This document shows, piece by piece, positions 1-7,857 of a stretch of 28,194 nt of DNA (its first letter is position 1; the number at the start of each line of letters is the position of its first letter). The stretch is from RGIG9115 sp045649825. GTDB taxonomy: Bacteria > Bacillota > Clostridia > UBA1381. The notes beneath the pieces were generated by a model, which ran no database searches, had not been told where the DNA came from, and saw nothing but the letters and a program-made list of their open reading frames with translations. Made by a program: the position numbers and the translations under genes. The stretch is taken from positions 1 to 28,194 of the forward strand of contig JAZRQO010000003.1 in the NCBI GenBank assembly GCA_045649825.1, in the 5' to 3' direction.

Positions 1-7
1 TCTAGGG

Positions 8-141
8 GGGATGCACCAAAATGCACATAATGCACTAAACGAACCATTCGGCGTATATATATACGCCGTCAGGCAGGGTTTTATGCGAAAAAATCGCATA
101 AAACTTCGTTTATCACATTCTGCACTATTTTGGAGCATCCC
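8..141 (+). repeat. Structured MITE-like repeat, copy A
   Basis: About 134 bp bounded by imperfect terminal inverted repeats: the left end reads GGGATGCACCAAAAT and the reverse complement of the right end reads GGGATGCTCCAAAAT. Inside are two palindromes, GGCGTATATATATACGCC (about 51-68) and a hairpin with GTTTTATGCG / CGCATAAAAC arms (about 78-104). The right half is a clear relative of copies at 1382-1628 and 28083-28194 (shared blocks GGCAGGGT, TTATGCG...CGCATAA, CTTCGTT, CTGCACTATTTT, CATCCC). No protein is supported here; an open frame at 11-250 runs through the repeat and is judged spurious. Confidence 0.75.
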
Positions 142-183
142 TACAAGAGGGATGAGAAATAAGAAATATCTGATATGCCGCTC

Positions 184-201
184 GGCGTATGAACATACGC
201 C
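184..201. repeat. Short palindrome in prfB leader
   Basis: GGCGTAT-GAAC-ATACGCC forms a 7-bp stem with a 4-base loop. It resembles the GGCGTAT..ATACGCC palindrome of repeat copy A and sits about 55 bases before the prfB start. It may be a degenerate piece of the same repeat family or a leader hairpin. No promoter could be assigned with confidence in 142-254. Confidence 0.4.
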
Positions 202-254
202 TTGGCGTGGAACTCAGATGGGAATAGAAATTTTATTAATAAGGAAGTGATATA

Positions 255-1377
255 ATGTTAGAGTACGATGAATACAAAGTACAACTTAACGGCCTTGCCG
301 AAAACATTAAAGAACTGAGGGATTCACTTTGACATTGCCGGTGCAATGAGTGAAATAGAAAAGCTTGAGGCTCAGAGTGCAGAGCCTGGATTCTGGGACG
401 ATATGGAGAACAGCCAGAAAGTTCTTCAGAAAACAAAGCAGCTTAAAGACAAAGTTCAGCGTTTTGAAACCTTAAGTGAGGGCAGAGAGGAAACTCTGCT
501 CCTGATTGAAATGGCAAACGAAGAAAACGACGAGTCAATGCTCCCCGAAATAAAAGCAGCAGTTGAAAAAATCCTTAAAGACCTTGAGGATATGACTCTT
601 GAAACTCTCCTGTCGGGCAACTACGACCGCTGTAATGCAATCATGGATTTCCATGCAGGTGCGGGCGGAACAGAGGCTCAGGACTGGTGCGAAATGCTTA
701 TGCGTATGTATCAGATGTGGGCGCAGAAAAACGGTTATTCCTTTGAGATAATCGACTCTCTTCCCGGTGATGATGCAGGAATGAAGAGTGCAACCGTTAT
801 GATTTCAGGTCTTAATGCCTACGGCTACCTTAAAGCTGAAAAGGGAGTTCACAGATTAGTAAGAATTTCGCCCTTTGACGCTTCAGGCAGACGTCATACT
901 TCATTCTCTTCAATTGAGGTTATGCCCGAAATTGATGATGAAATCGAAATCAACATTAAGCAGGACGACCTTCGCGTTGACACCTACCACGCAAGCGGTG
1001 CAGGTGGCCAGCACGTTAATAAAACTGCATCTGCAGTACGTATTACCCACCTTCCCACAGGCGTAGTCGTTGCATGTCAGACTCAGCGTTCACAGCATCA
1101 GAACAGAGATTATGCAATGAAGATGTTAAAAGCAAAGCTCGTTGAAATTGCAGAGCAGCAGCAAAAAGAAAAAATTGAAGACATTAAGGGTGTTCAAAAG
1201 GAAATTGCATGGGGAAGCCAGATTCGCTCCTACGTGTTCCACCCCTATAACCTTGTAAAGGACCATAGAACAAGCTTTGAAATGGGTAACATAGGTGCAG
1301 TTATGGACGGCGACTTAAACGGATTTATAAATGCATACTTAAAAGCTGCCAGTCTGGGAACCCTCGAAACAAAATAA
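255..1377 (+). CDS. prfB: Peptide chain release factor 2 (programmed +1 frameshift)
   Basis: RF2 recognises UGA and UAA stop codons in the ribosomal A site and triggers release of the finished peptide. Translation starts at ATG 255 after AAGGAAGTG and reads 25 codons to CTT (327-329), followed by in-frame TGA (330-332). Skipping one base at 330 continues in the frame ending at 1377, giving about 373 residues. After the shift the SPF stop-codon-recognition tripeptide falls at about residues 205-207 and the catalytic GGQ at about 250-252, the same numbers as in E. coli RF2. AGGG at 318-321 lies where the stimulatory Shine-Dalgarno-like element sits in known prfB genes. A naive caller would start at 346 and lose the N-terminus. 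Confidence 0.97.
318..333 (+). promoter_or_regulatory. prfB +1 frameshift site
   Basis: AGGGATTCACTTTGAC matches the layout of the E. coli prfB shift site (SD-like AGGG, one intervening codon pair, CTT slippery codon, TGA, C). When RF2 is scarce the ribosome pauses at TGA and slips +1, so RF2 autoregulates its synthesis. The mechanism is established for the family; the motif is seen directly. Confidence 0.95.
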
Positions 1378-1381
1378 TCAA

Positions 1382-1628
1382 GGGATGTGTAAAAATGCAC
1401 AGACCGTTCAATGGCTCTAATTCAGCATTTACAAGCATCAAAAAGGTCGAAACCTTATAAATTGTGGTAGAAATCCGCAAATTAGCGGATTTCTCTTCAT
1501 TTTATGCCATTGAACTACGAACGTAACTCACCCTCGACGTACCAACGTACGCCTTCGGGCAGGGTATTATGCGTCTTAAGCCGCATAATACTTCGTTCCG
1601 TCCGTTCTGCACTATTTTTACCCATCCC
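1382..1628 (+). repeat. Structured MITE-like repeat, copy B
   Basis: A 247-bp block between prfB and the next gene. The left end reads GGGATGTGTAAAAAT and the reverse complement of the right end reads GGGATGGGTAAAAAT, so the ends are inverted repeats with one mismatch. Internal hairpins include GAAATCCGC/GCGGATTTC (about 1471-1494), CGTACCAACGTACG (about 1538-1551) and a GTATTATGCG/CGCATAATAC stem (about 1564-1591). The last 100 bases are roughly 90% identical by eye to the reverse complement of 28083-28194. No target duplication or open frame is evident. This explains the gene-free stretch 1378-1666. Confidence 0.8.
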
Positions 1629-1666
1629 GTCCAACTCCTAACATTACCTGAAAGGATATGATACAT

Positions 1667-2926
1667 ATGAGAATTTTTAATAAAGCAGATATTTTAATCC
1701 CCGGTGAGGCGGACCTTACCCGTTGGGCTGTTGTTGCCTGCGACCAGTACACATCTCAGCAGGACTACTGGGACGAGGTTTCAAATAATGTCGGCAACGC
1801 ACCCTCTGCACTTAATATTATCTATCCCGAAATATATCTTTCTGCACCCGATAAGGCAGAGCGAATAAAGAAAATTCACGAAACAATGGAACAGTACCTT
1901 GAAAGCGGTGTGTTCACCGAAATCAAAAACGGACTTGTGTTTGTGGAAAGAACGCAGAGGGACGGCAGAACACGTCGTGGTCTTGTGGGTACGGTAGACC
2001 TTGAAGCATATGACTTTTCAAAGGGCAGCACATCTCTTATCCGTGCAACGGAAGGCACTGTTTTAGACAGAATCCCGCCAAGGGTGAGCATACGCCTTGA
2101 AGCGGCGCTGGAAATGCCCCATATTCTCATGCTTGTGGACGACCGTGAAAAAACCGTTATTGAGCCGCTTGCACAAAAAGCCGCAAGCTTTAAAAAGCTC
2201 TACGACTTTGACTTGCAGATGAATTCAGGACACCTTACAGGTTATGAAGTTCCCGAAGACGCGGCAAATGCAGCTCTTGACGCCATAGACGCTTTGGGAA
2301 ATCCCGAAGAATTTAGTAAAAAGTATAACACAAGCGCTCCTGTGCTTCAGTTTGCAGTTGGCGACGGAAATCATTCCCTTGCAACTGCAAAGACCTGTTG
2401 GGAAACAATAAAAAAAGGTTTAACCGATGCAGAGATTGAAACTCATCCTGCACGCTTTGCCCTCGTTGAGCTTATGAATCTCCACGACGAAACATTGGAG
2501 TTTGAGCCAATCCACAGAATAGTGTTTGACACAAATCCCCAAGCAATGATAAAAGCAATTAAAGAATTTTACCCCGAAACCTCTGAAACTGATAACGGCG
2601 GGCATAAAATCACGTATTGCTTTGGCGGCAAAAAAGGAGATATTTTCGTAAAGAATTCTCCCTCAAAGCTTGCAGTGGGAACACTTCAGATATTCCTTGA
2701 CAAGTTCGTTTCCGAAAACGGCGGCGAGATTGACTATATCCACGGTGCAGATGTAACACAAGAGCTTTCAGCCAAAGAAAATGCTATTGGTTTCATACTT
2801 CCCACAATGGAGAAAAACGAGCTTTTTGAAACCGTAATCTGCGACGGTGCATTGCCGAGAAAAACTTTCTCTATGGGTGAAGCTCACGACAAGAAATTCT
2901 ATATGGAGTGTAAAAAAATAAAATGA
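1667..2926 (+). CDS. DUF1015 family protein
   Basis: The 419-residue product resembles the DUF1015 family (conserved N-terminal stretch with RWAVVACDQYTSQ, internal VGDGNHSLATAK, and a C-terminal ILPTMEKNELFETV-type segment). The family is widespread in Clostridia and its biochemical role is not established. The start at 1667 is preferred over 1658 because AAAGG (1651-1655) is 11 bases from 1667 but only 2 from 1658. The stop overlaps the start of the nicotinamidase gene (ATGA), so the two are translationally coupled. Whether it has a link to NAD metabolism is inference from position only. Confidence 0.85.
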   Translation: MRIFNKADILIPGEADLTRWAVVACDQYTSQQDYWDEVSNNVGNAPSALNIIYPEIYLSAPDKAERIKKIHETMEQYLESGVFTEIKNGLVFVERTQRDGRTRRGLVGTVDLEAYDFSKGSTSLIRATEGTVLDRIPPRVSIRLEAALEMPHILMLVDDREKTVIEPLAQKAASFKKLYDFDLQMNSGHLTGYEVPEDAANAALDAIDALGNPEEFSKKYNTSAPVLQFAVGDGNHSLATAKTCWETIKKGLTDAEIETHPARFALVELMNLHDETLEFEPIHRIVFDTNPQAMIKAIKEFYPETSETDNGGHKITYCFGGKKGDIFVKNSPSKLAVGTLQIFLDKFVSENGGEIDYIHGADVTQELSAKENAIGFILPTMEKNELFETVICDGALPRKTFSMGEAHDKKFYMECKKIK

Positions 2927-3423
2927 AGAAAACACTTATAGTTGTTGATATGCAAAACGACTTTATTGATATGGCACTGGGTACGAAAGAGGCATTGTCA
3001 ATCGTCCCCCGAGTTAAAGCAAAAATCGAAGAATATGTAAAAAACGGTGACGAAATAATCTATACCCGTGATACTCATAGTGAGGATTATCTGAATACTC
3101 TCGAAGGCAAAAAACTGCCTGTTCCCCACTGCATAAAAGGCACAAAGGGTTGGGAGATTGCAGAGGGGCTTTATGTTGAAGGCAGTAAAATAATCGACAA
3201 ACCAAACTTCGGCTGGCTCCATTGGGATAAAAAGGAGTTTTCCGAGGTTGAGCTTGTGGGGCTTTGTACCGACATATGCGTTGTGAGCAATGCACTTATT
3301 ATAAAAGCTGCACATCCTGAAGCTTCGGTTAAGGTGGACAGTGCCTGCTGTGCAGGAGTAACTCCCGATAGCCACAATGCGGCACTTACCACTATGCAAA
3401 TGTGTCAGATTGATGTTATTTAA
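2923..3423 (+). CDS. pncA: Nicotinamidase / isochorismatase-family hydrolase
   Basis: Cysteine hydrolase of 166 residues, probably converting nicotinamide to nicotinate in NAD salvage. The catalytic triad of the family is visible: Asp9 (VVDMQNDF), Lys93 (IDKPNFGW) and Cys119 (GLCTDICV). Metal ligands Asp50 and His52 (TRDTHSEDY) and His69 (PVPHC) are also present, as in true nicotinamidases. It overlaps the DUF1015 gene by 4 bases and is followed 14 bases later by NAD synthetase, which supports the salvage assignment over other isochorismatase-like activities. Cytosolic; length is normal for short clostridial members. Confidence 0.88.
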   Translation: MKKTLIVVDMQNDFIDMALGTKEALSIVPRVKAKIEEYVKNGDEIIYTRDTHSEDYLNTLEGKKLPVPHCIKGTKGWEIAEGLYVEGSKIIDKPNFGWLHWDKKEFSEVELVGLCTDICVVSNALIIKAAHPEASVKVDSACCAGVTPDSHNAALTTMQMCQIDVI

Positions 3424-3437
3424 CAGGAGAGATTAAA

Positions 3438-4166
3438 ATGTTTGATGCAGTAAAAGTAAAAAACGATTGCGTAGAGTGGATACGTGATTTTTTCAAAGAA
3501 AACGGTGACGGTTGTAATGCAGTTGTGGGCATTTCGGGCGGTAAGGACAGCTCCGTTGCGGCAGCACTTTGTGTTGAAGCCCTTGGCAAGGACAGGGTTA
3601 TCGGCGTATTAATGCCCCAGGGCGAGCAAAAAGACATTGATGCGGCGTATATGCTTGTAAACCATCTTGGAATAAAACACTTTGTTGTTAATATAAAGCC
3701 TGCGGTGGATGGGCTTATTTCTGCTCTTCCAAAGGAGCTTTCACTAACTCCGCAAACAATGCAGAATATTCCCCCGAGAGTACGAATGACTACTCTTTAT
3801 GCTATTTCCCAAAGCAATAACGGACGCGTGGTAAACACCTGCAACCTTTCCGAGGACTGGGTAGGCTACTCAACACGTTACGGCGATTCCGTAGGCGATT
3901 TTTCACCAATGTCAAACCTCACCGTAACAGAGGTTAAGGAAATCGGACATCTTCTCGGGCTTCCCCGTGAGCTTGTGGAGAAAACGCCAATAGACGGTCT
4001 TTGCGGCAAGACGGATGAAGAAAACCTGGGCTTCACCTATGCCGAGCTTGACAGATATATCCGAACAGGGGAAATAGAAGATTTACAAAAGAAAGAAATA
4101 ATCGACAAAAAGCATAAGCAAAACCTCTTCAAGCTTCAGCTTATGCCCTGTTTCAAGCCTGAGTAA
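3438..4166 (+). CDS. nadE: NH3-dependent NAD(+) synthetase
   Basis: Converts deamido-NAD to NAD using ATP and ammonia, the last step of NAD synthesis. The PP-loop pyrophosphatase signature SGGKDSS lies at residues 33-39. Downstream motifs typical of the family include CNLSEDWVGYSTRYGD and GDFSPMSNLTVTEV. The 242-residue length fits the ammonia-dependent form with no glutaminase (CN-hydrolase) domain. The RBS AGGAGA lies about 8 bases before the ATG. Last gene of the DUF1015-pncA-nadE operon; a hairpin at 4282-4314 follows. Confidence 0.93.
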   Translation: MFDAVKVKNDCVEWIRDFFKENGDGCNAVVGISGGKDSSVAAALCVEALGKDRVIGVLMPQGEQKDIDAAYMLVNHLGIKHFVVNIKPAVDGLISALPKELSLTPQTMQNIPPRVRMTTLYAISQSNNGRVVNTCNLSEDWVGYSTRYGDSVGDFSPMSNLTVTEVKEIGHLLGLPRELVEKTPIDGLCGKTDEENLGFTYAELDRYIRTGEIEDLQKKEIIDKKHKQNLFKLQLMPCFKPE

Positions 4167-4281
4167 TAGCGTATGTTTGGTTAAGTATATCAATTTCTAT
4201 TTACCATTTTTGAAAAAGTATTGAAATTGGTAAATATATGTGGTATAGGTGTTGGATATTTAGAAAACAGATAATATATAC

Positions 4282-4314
4282 AAAGGGGACGATTCTATGT
4301 GAACCGTCCCCTTT
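4282..4314. terminator. Hairpin between convergent nadE and sigE, REP-like core
   Basis: AAAGGGGACG (4282-4291) pairs with CGTCCCCTTT (4305-4314), and the stem extends inward with one mismatch. It stands between the ends of nadE (+) and sigE (-), so it can serve both as a terminator, although neither side has a long T-run. The core GGGGACG-TTC is the same as that of the REP palindromes at 21575-21650 and 22448-22498. Nothing else is seen in 4167-4281. Confidence 0.6.
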
Positions 4315-4322
4315 ATAAATTA

Positions 4323-5045
4323 TCATATCATTTTTGTTATTTCTTTTTTTAGTCTGCCTATTATTCTTTTTTCCAGCCTTGATATGTAGGATTGGGATAT
4401 TCCCAGGAGGTCGGCTACTTCTTTTTGGGTTTTTTCCCCTGTGCCTGTATCAAGACCAAAGCGGAGTTCCATTATTTTTTTCTCACGGCACGGGAGCCTG
4501 TCAAGGGCGGTGAACAGGAGAGTTTTTTCCACCTGCTGCTCAATATTCCTGTAAACGCAGTCGTCGTCCGTGCCCAGAATATCCGACAAAAGAAGCTCAT
4601 TTCCGTCCCAATCCACGTTCAGCGGCTCGTCAATGGAAACCTCGGTTTTGGATCCTGAATTTTTCCGAAGATACATAAGTATTTCGTTTTCTATACACCG
4701 TGATGCATAGGTTGCAAGCTTTATATTTTTGTCGGGGTCGAAGGTGTTGATTGCTTTTATAAGCCCGATTGTGCCTATAGAAATCAAGTCTTCAACGTAA
4801 ACACCTGTGTTTTCAAAGCGTCGTGCAATATAAACCACAAGCCTGAGATTTCTCTCAATAAGCTCAGACCGCACTCCTTCGTCCCCTGACCTTAATCTGT
4901 CGAGTGCCTCTGTTTCTTCTTCTTTTTCGAGAGGCGGGGGAAGAATATCACTGCCCCCTATGTAATAAATGTCCTCAGGGCAGTTTTCAAAGCTTCCGTA
5001 AAGATACAGGAAGCGATTTTTTATATTAGTCAAAAAGTTAAACAT
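4323..5045 (-). CDS. sigE: Sporulation sigma factor SigE (pro-sigma-E)
   Basis: A 240-residue sigma-70 factor that directs mother-cell transcription early in sporulation. Region 2 (LRLVVYIARRFENTGVYVED and the following IGTIGLIKAINTFDPDK segment) and region 4 (QKEVADLLGISQSYISRLEKR) are intact. The N-terminal ~40 residues before region 1.2/2 fit the pro-peptide of SigE, removed by SpoIIGA. It starts 6 bases after spoIIGA, the invariant neighbour of sigE in Bacillus and Clostridia, which separates it from SigK. sigG, often next in line, is not here. Confidence 0.95.
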   Translation of the reverse strand: MFNFLTNIKNRFLYLYGSFENCPEDIYYIGGSDILPPPLEKEEETEALDRLRSGDEGVRSELIERNLRLVVYIARRFENTGVYVEDLISIGTIGLIKAINTFDPDKNIKLATYASRCIENEILMYLRKNSGSKTEVSIDEPLNVDWDGNELLLSDILGTDDDCVYRNIEQQVEKTLLFTALDRLPCREKKIMELRFGLDTGTGEKTQKEVADLLGISQSYISRLEKRIIGRLKKEITKMI

Positions 5046-5051
5046 TGAAGC

Positions 5052-5831
5052 TTATTTCCTTTCCAAAAATGAGTTGTGAAGCAAAGCTCTGTATGCCCCG
5101 CAGGGGCTTAGTTGCTTTGTTGTAAATGCTGCATATACGTTTTCATACACCTGTTTTTCTTCTAAAAGGCAAAGCCGTTCTATTGGGTAAACCTCTGTAA
5201 ACTGCCTTCCCTCGCCTATGCTTCGGAAGGGGATTATTTCAGGCTCTGCCTTGATTTCTCCAAAGAGAGAACGCTCCGCTATTATAACGGGATTTCCCCT
5301 TTCGGGAATCCGCAGACTGTTACCCGTATCAATCATAGCCTTTGTAACAATCGCCTGCCCCTCAATCTGTATGCGGACGGGATAGAGCTTCTTTGATCGT
5401 GACACAAAAAACATAATTACCTTAGTCAAAGCATAAACACCGCCCAAGGGCAGGTAAAACCACAAATCCTCTGCCACAAAAAAACCACCGCCGTTAACTG
5501 CAACGGTGTATATCCTGTGTGGTGGAATTACCGCTAAAATAATTCCGCCGTAGAGAAAACAAACACAAAGGCAAATCCCCGTCCTTCGCAAAAGCTCGGG
5601 GAATGTACATTTTCCAAAAATAAGACGAAGAGCGTATATGTAAATAAACAAATATAAAACTTTAATCCACGGCAGGAACAGGGATATTACCGTCAAAGAC
5701 GAAAGAATAAGGGAGCCTGTAACAATTCTCCTTTTTTTAATTCTTACCCCGATAACCGAAGCCGCCGTGTCAAGGTAAAGAAAGTTAAGCAAAAATCCGC
5801 CCAGAATGGCGATGTCAATATACAAAACCAT
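5052..5831 (-). CDS. spoIIGA: Sigma-E processing peptidase SpoIIGA
   Basis: Membrane aspartic protease that cleaves pro-SigE at the sporulation septum. The N-terminal half (residues about 1-145) holds five hydrophobic membrane segments; the C-terminal half is cytoplasmic and carries the active-site motif IDTGNSL with Asp168. At 259 residues it is slightly shorter than the roughly 300 of the Bacillus protein. RBS GAGGTGAG precedes the ATG. It is the first gene of the spoIIGA-sigE operon, with a Spo0A-type promoter just upstream. Confidence 0.93.
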   Translation of the reverse strand: MVLYIDIAILGGFLLNFLYLDTAASVIGVRIKKRRIVTGSLILSSLTVISLFLPWIKVLYLFIYIYALRLIFGKCTFPELLRRTGICLCVCFLYGGIILAVIPPHRIYTVAVNGGGFFVAEDLWFYLPLGGVYALTKVIMFFVSRSKKLYPVRIQIEGQAIVTKAMIDTGNSLRIPERGNPVIIAERSLFGEIKAEPEIIPFRSIGEGRQFTEVYPIERLCLLEEKQVYENVYAAFTTKQLSPCGAYRALLHNSFLERK

Positions 5832-5850
5832 CTAACCTCACCTCTGTTTA

Positions 5851-5897
5851 ATTATACCTCAAATGATGAGAAAAACCTGTCGAAACCGCCTGTCGTA
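5851..5897 (-). promoter_or_regulatory. spoIIG-type promoter with Spo0A boxes
   Basis: On the minus strand, TATAAT (5851-5856) lies 21 bases downstream of TTCGACA (plus-strand TGTCGAA, 5878-5884), a perfect match to the Spo0A box. A second box with one mismatch (plus-strand TGTCGTA, 5891-5897) lies upstream. In B. subtilis the spoIIG promoter has an unusually long 22-bp spacer, with a Spo0A box over the -35 element. The layout here is nearly the same. Confidence 0.75.
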
Positions 5898-5945
5898 AAA
5901 TGATTTTTAAACTACAAAATCCCTTAAAAAATTGCAAAAAAAAAG

Positions 5946-5977
5946 AACCCGATGGGGTTTTTATGCCCCATCGGGTT
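5946..5977 (-). terminator. Rho-independent terminator of the 5983-8964 operon
   Basis: A 12-bp perfect stem (AACCCGATGGGG at 5946-5957 with its complement at 5966-5977) lies directly after the stop of the minus-strand gene ending at 5983. On the minus strand it is followed by CTTTTTTTTGC, a strong U-tract. Confidence 0.92.
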
Positions 5978-5982
5978 ATGGA

Positions 5983-7845
5983 TTATTTAACTTTGATTGA
6001 TTTAATTATTTTTTCAACTGCTGCTTTTATGGCAGTAGAGTTTGTACGTTCGGGGATTTCAGTTGCAACAAACACTTCTGCCGTGCCTTTTTTACCAACA
6101 TAAATGGTTGCATAGTTTGTTCCCTCAGAAGTTGTTTTAAGCACGAGGGTTGAAAATTTCACACCGTCAATGGTTTTGTCTGTCACAGACGATACAACCG
6201 TTGTACCCGGCTGGGTTTTATAGGATTTTTCAAGTTCTTTGAGCTGCGTTTTAAGCTCAGTTGTTGTACTTTCAGAATTGGGAGAAACCATAACAGATAT
6301 GCCGCAGCCTGAAATTCTGTCAACATATGTACCCTGATATTCTGCCTCGTCTGCTACTTCAAATGACGCAGGAAGCTCTACTGAAAAGCGGTTAGTTCCG
6401 TTTGTGATTAATGTTGTACTGTCAGGAATATTTCGGAGTATAACACCCATTTCCTCTTTGTCAAGCTCCTCAACCTTAAGGCTGTTTATTATTTTATCTG
6501 CAAAAGCGGCAGCTCCGTCGTTTGGAAGCTTTACATCTACTAAGATATTATATACATAATCTCCAAGCTCGAAGAATACGTCCAGTGATGCACAGTCATC
6601 CTCTGCACTGCCTACGATGGTATACTCATATTGGTATGCAGAAAATTCTGCATAATCCTTTTTCTCAATTTCCTTAAAGGTTGTTAAGCTTTCGTTAAGC
6701 ACCTGCTTATTGTGGCTGTAATCGGTTTTTGCAAGAAGCTCTGCGGTAACCTCGTCACTTTTTGAATACACAATCAAGGCAATTCCCGAAACATAATCAT
6801 CTTCGTCCAGAGGATAGAAATCCACACGGTTTTCACCTGATTCATAAACTGTGTAGTTATGGGGAACTGTAAGAGAAGCCTTAAGTGTTTCGTTTTTGTA
6901 TTTACGCATACCGTCTTTTACATTTGAAAGGTCGTGTACGTCAGTTTTGCCGAAATCTGTTTTGAACGTGCTCATAAGACGGATACCTTCATCCTTTGCA
7001 GCGGCATCCTCGGAGAAGAATGCTCCCTCCACGGCAAAGAGGTTTTCCGCCGTTTCAAAGAACAGAATGTTCATAACACCCTCGGCATCCTTTGCCTGGA
7101 TATGTATGCTTTTAGAAGGCGTATTTTTATCTGCTTTAATGAGAGTAAAACCTGAAACCATAGATTTATAGCCCTCAAAAACCTTGTCAAAGCTATAATT
7201 TTCAGACTTTTCCATAATAGTTATATCAAAAATACTGCCGTTGCTATGCTCAAAAACTGTACTACGTCCGTCAAAGCTTCGCTCAACCATTTCATACTCC
7301 GAAGAGTTTTCCATAGACCAGTTGTAATAACTGTCGCCTATTCGGGATTCGGTGATAACAGTATCTATAACCGTTGAGCCTGCTTCGCCTGATTTCTTGG
7401 TAACGGTGATTGCCGCGGTTGCTTCGTCATAGGCAACATCAGCACCGAAGGTTTCGGAAATAAATCTTAAGGGAACCATTGTAAAACCGTTAACCGTAAG
7501 CTCAGGGGGAGAGAGGAGAGTTTCCGCAATTCCGTTCACCTCAGCTAAGGGATTGTTTATCTGCAGAAGAATATTTACGTCGGGATATGTAAGGGTGATT
7601 GACTTTGTTTCTCCGTCCCATACAACCTCTGCTCCGAAAGCCTCGGTTATAACACGAAGGGGGACAAGGGTAACGCCCACACCAACCACATAGGGTTTTT
7701 CAACTGTTGTTTCTACGCCGTTTATAATAAGGGTTTCATCCCCTACTTTAAAACTGATTTCCACAGTTTCGGGGATTTCCGCCGCCTGGGCGAATATTCC
7801 GAGAGTACAAATTGCCAAAACTAAGATACTGATAAATTTTTTCAT
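5983..7845 (-). CDS. Secreted protein: stalk domain plus PsbP-like repeats
   Basis: A 620-residue exported protein of unknown function. Residues 1-21 form a signal peptide (MKKFISILVLAICTLGIFAQ-AAE). Residues about 25-150 are a copper-amine-oxidase N-terminal (stalk) domain with two half-repeats, recognisable by VPLRVITEAFGAEVVW and VPLRFISETFGADVAY. The remaining ~450 residues appear to contain three related units (about 165-300, 320-470 and 480-620). Each has a predicted beta-rich fold, a Y-E or V-Y-x-V-D strand and a closing I-x-x-S-(F/L)-K segment, reminiscent of PsbP/DUF1795-type domains; this is judged by eye. It lies 12 bases after the HtrA-like gene, so the two form an operon and probably act at the cell surface. 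Confidence 0.7.
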   Translation of the reverse strand: MKKFISILVLAICTLGIFAQAAEIPETVEISFKVGDETLIINGVETTVEKPYVVGVGVTLVPLRVITEAFGAEVVWDGETKSITLTYPDVNILLQINNPLAEVNGIAETLLSPPELTVNGFTMVPLRFISETFGADVAYDEATAAITVTKKSGEAGSTVIDTVITESRIGDSYYNWSMENSSEYEMVERSFDGRSTVFEHSNGSIFDITIMEKSENYSFDKVFEGYKSMVSGFTLIKADKNTPSKSIHIQAKDAEGVMNILFFETAENLFAVEGAFFSEDAAAKDEGIRLMSTFKTDFGKTDVHDLSNVKDGMRKYKNETLKASLTVPHNYTVYESGENRVDFYPLDEDDYVSGIALIVYSKSDEVTAELLAKTDYSHNKQVLNESLTTFKEIEKKDYAEFSAYQYEYTIVGSAEDDCASLDVFFELGDYVYNILVDVKLPNDGAAAFADKIINSLKVEELDKEEMGVILRNIPDSTTLITNGTNRFSVELPASFEVADEAEYQGTYVDRISGCGISVMVSPNSESTTTELKTQLKELEKSYKTQPGTTVVSSVTDKTIDGVKFSTLVLKTTSEGTNYATIYVGKKGTAEVFVATEIPERTNSTAIKAAVEKIIKSIKVK

Positions 7846-7857
7846 AATTTCCTCTCC

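Noticed and set aside
11..250. 79-codon open frame on the plus strand before prfB
   Set aside because: It runs straight through the structured repeat and its palindromes, has no RBS, and the peptide follows the repeat rather than any protein pattern.
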